Shown here in pieces: positions 6,836 to 7,061 of a stretch of 7,061 bases of DNA. A program made the translations under genes and the position numbers. Source of the DNA: Sphaerochaetaceae bacterium (GTDB taxonomy: Bacteria > Spirochaetota > Spirochaetia > Sphaerochaetales > Sphaerochaetaceae); the NCBI GenBank assembly GCA_023231265.1, contig JALNVT010000139.1, positions 1 through 7,061 of the forward strand. The letters are read 5' to 3'. The stretch's first letter is position 1, and each line of letters starts with the position of its first letter. A model generated the notes under the pieces. It was not told where the DNA came from. It did no database searches and was given only the letters and a program-made list of their open reading frames with translations.

Positions 6836-6855
6836 GACCAAGAAATTGATTGGTC
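6836..6855. repeat. Inverted repeat between the regulator and the MATE gene
   Basis: GACCAA (6836-6841) and TTGGTC (6850-6855) are perfect inverted arms separated by 8 nt. No T-run follows on either strand, so it is not a good terminator. It may be a second protein-binding site, or chance. Confidence 0.3.
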
Positions 6856-6907
6856 ATGTTTATCAAGATTATTGTCTCCGATAGCTGTTCTGCAGATCTT
6901 CTTTCTA

Positions 6908-7061
6908 TTATTTTTTATTGAGCTCTTTATAAATACTTTCAAGTGTATCAATGGCACCCTCAAGTTCCTTCAATCTTGAATTATCCAGTTTGCTGATGAG
7001 ATCTGTTACATGGGAATTGAACATCCCAATCATCTGATTTGTTAATTCAGTTCCCTCATCA
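6908..7061 (-). CDS. C-terminal 50 codons of a probable MarR-family transcriptional regulator (cut by window end)
   Basis: On the - strand an open frame enters from the window edge and stops at TAA (6908-6910), too short for an automatic ORF call. The fragment begins DEGTELTNQM and ends in KEL-NKK. The pattern, a DEG turn after the winged-helix wing followed by two amphipathic helices with Leu/Ile spacing (LISKL, LKELEGAIDTLESIY), is what the dimerisation helix at the end of MarR proteins looks like. The start and DNA-binding helices lie outside, so the family call is moderate. It sits 176 nt upstream of the MATE gene on the same strand, a common regulator-pump arrangement. Confidence 0.6.
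   Translation of the reverse strand, partial: DEGTELTNQMIGMFNSHVTDLISKLDNSRLKELEGAIDTLESIYKELNKK

Noticed and set aside
6836..6855. Terminator of the MarR-like gene
   Set aside because: The 6-bp stem has no following T-run on the - strand and lies over 50 nt past the stop codon.

Overview
The window looks like a spirochaete chromosome segment, possibly from the Sphaerochaetaceae/Treponemataceae side. This is inferred from a moderately AT-rich base composition, from a substrate-binding protein with a signal peptide ending in AFA|GGNKE and no lipobox cysteine (a style common in spirochaete binding proteins), and from the overall protein sequences. I could not run a phylogenetic check.

The left and centre (about 117-5349, + strand) hold one apparent methionine operon: a short Met-rich leader ORF (188-271), metQ, metN, metI, an hcxA/ybdH-like 2-hydroxyacid dehydrogenase and a ybdL-like methionine aminotransferase. 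Spacing after metQ is tight: 2 nt, an 11-nt overlap, 27 nt and 13 nt. A strong hairpin follows the aminotransferase. The MetNIQ ABC importer brings in methionine. The aminotransferase interconverts methionine and 4-methylthio-2-oxobutyrate (KMTB). The HcxA-like enzyme interconverts 2-oxo acids and 2-hydroxy acids. Together they suggest a module for using or making the oxo and hydroxy analogues of methionine.

The most interesting part is the roughly 215-nt leader before metQ. It contains a 27-codon ORF with an excellent ribosome-binding site, ending in four consecutive ATG codons, one CGC codon and TAG. The Met codons are complementary to the start region of metQ (ATCATCATGAA), and a small GC-rich hairpin sits on the leader stop codon. 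This looks like a methionine-sensing leader-peptide switch, probably acting on metQ translation, in place of a SAM riboswitch or T-box, neither of which I see.

The right part (5358-7061, - strand) converges on the operon. It holds a full-length MepA-like MATE efflux pump and, upstream of it, the last 50 codons of what is probably a MarR-family regulator, cut by the window edge. A perfect TATAAT -10 box lying in an imperfect palindrome precedes the MATE gene.
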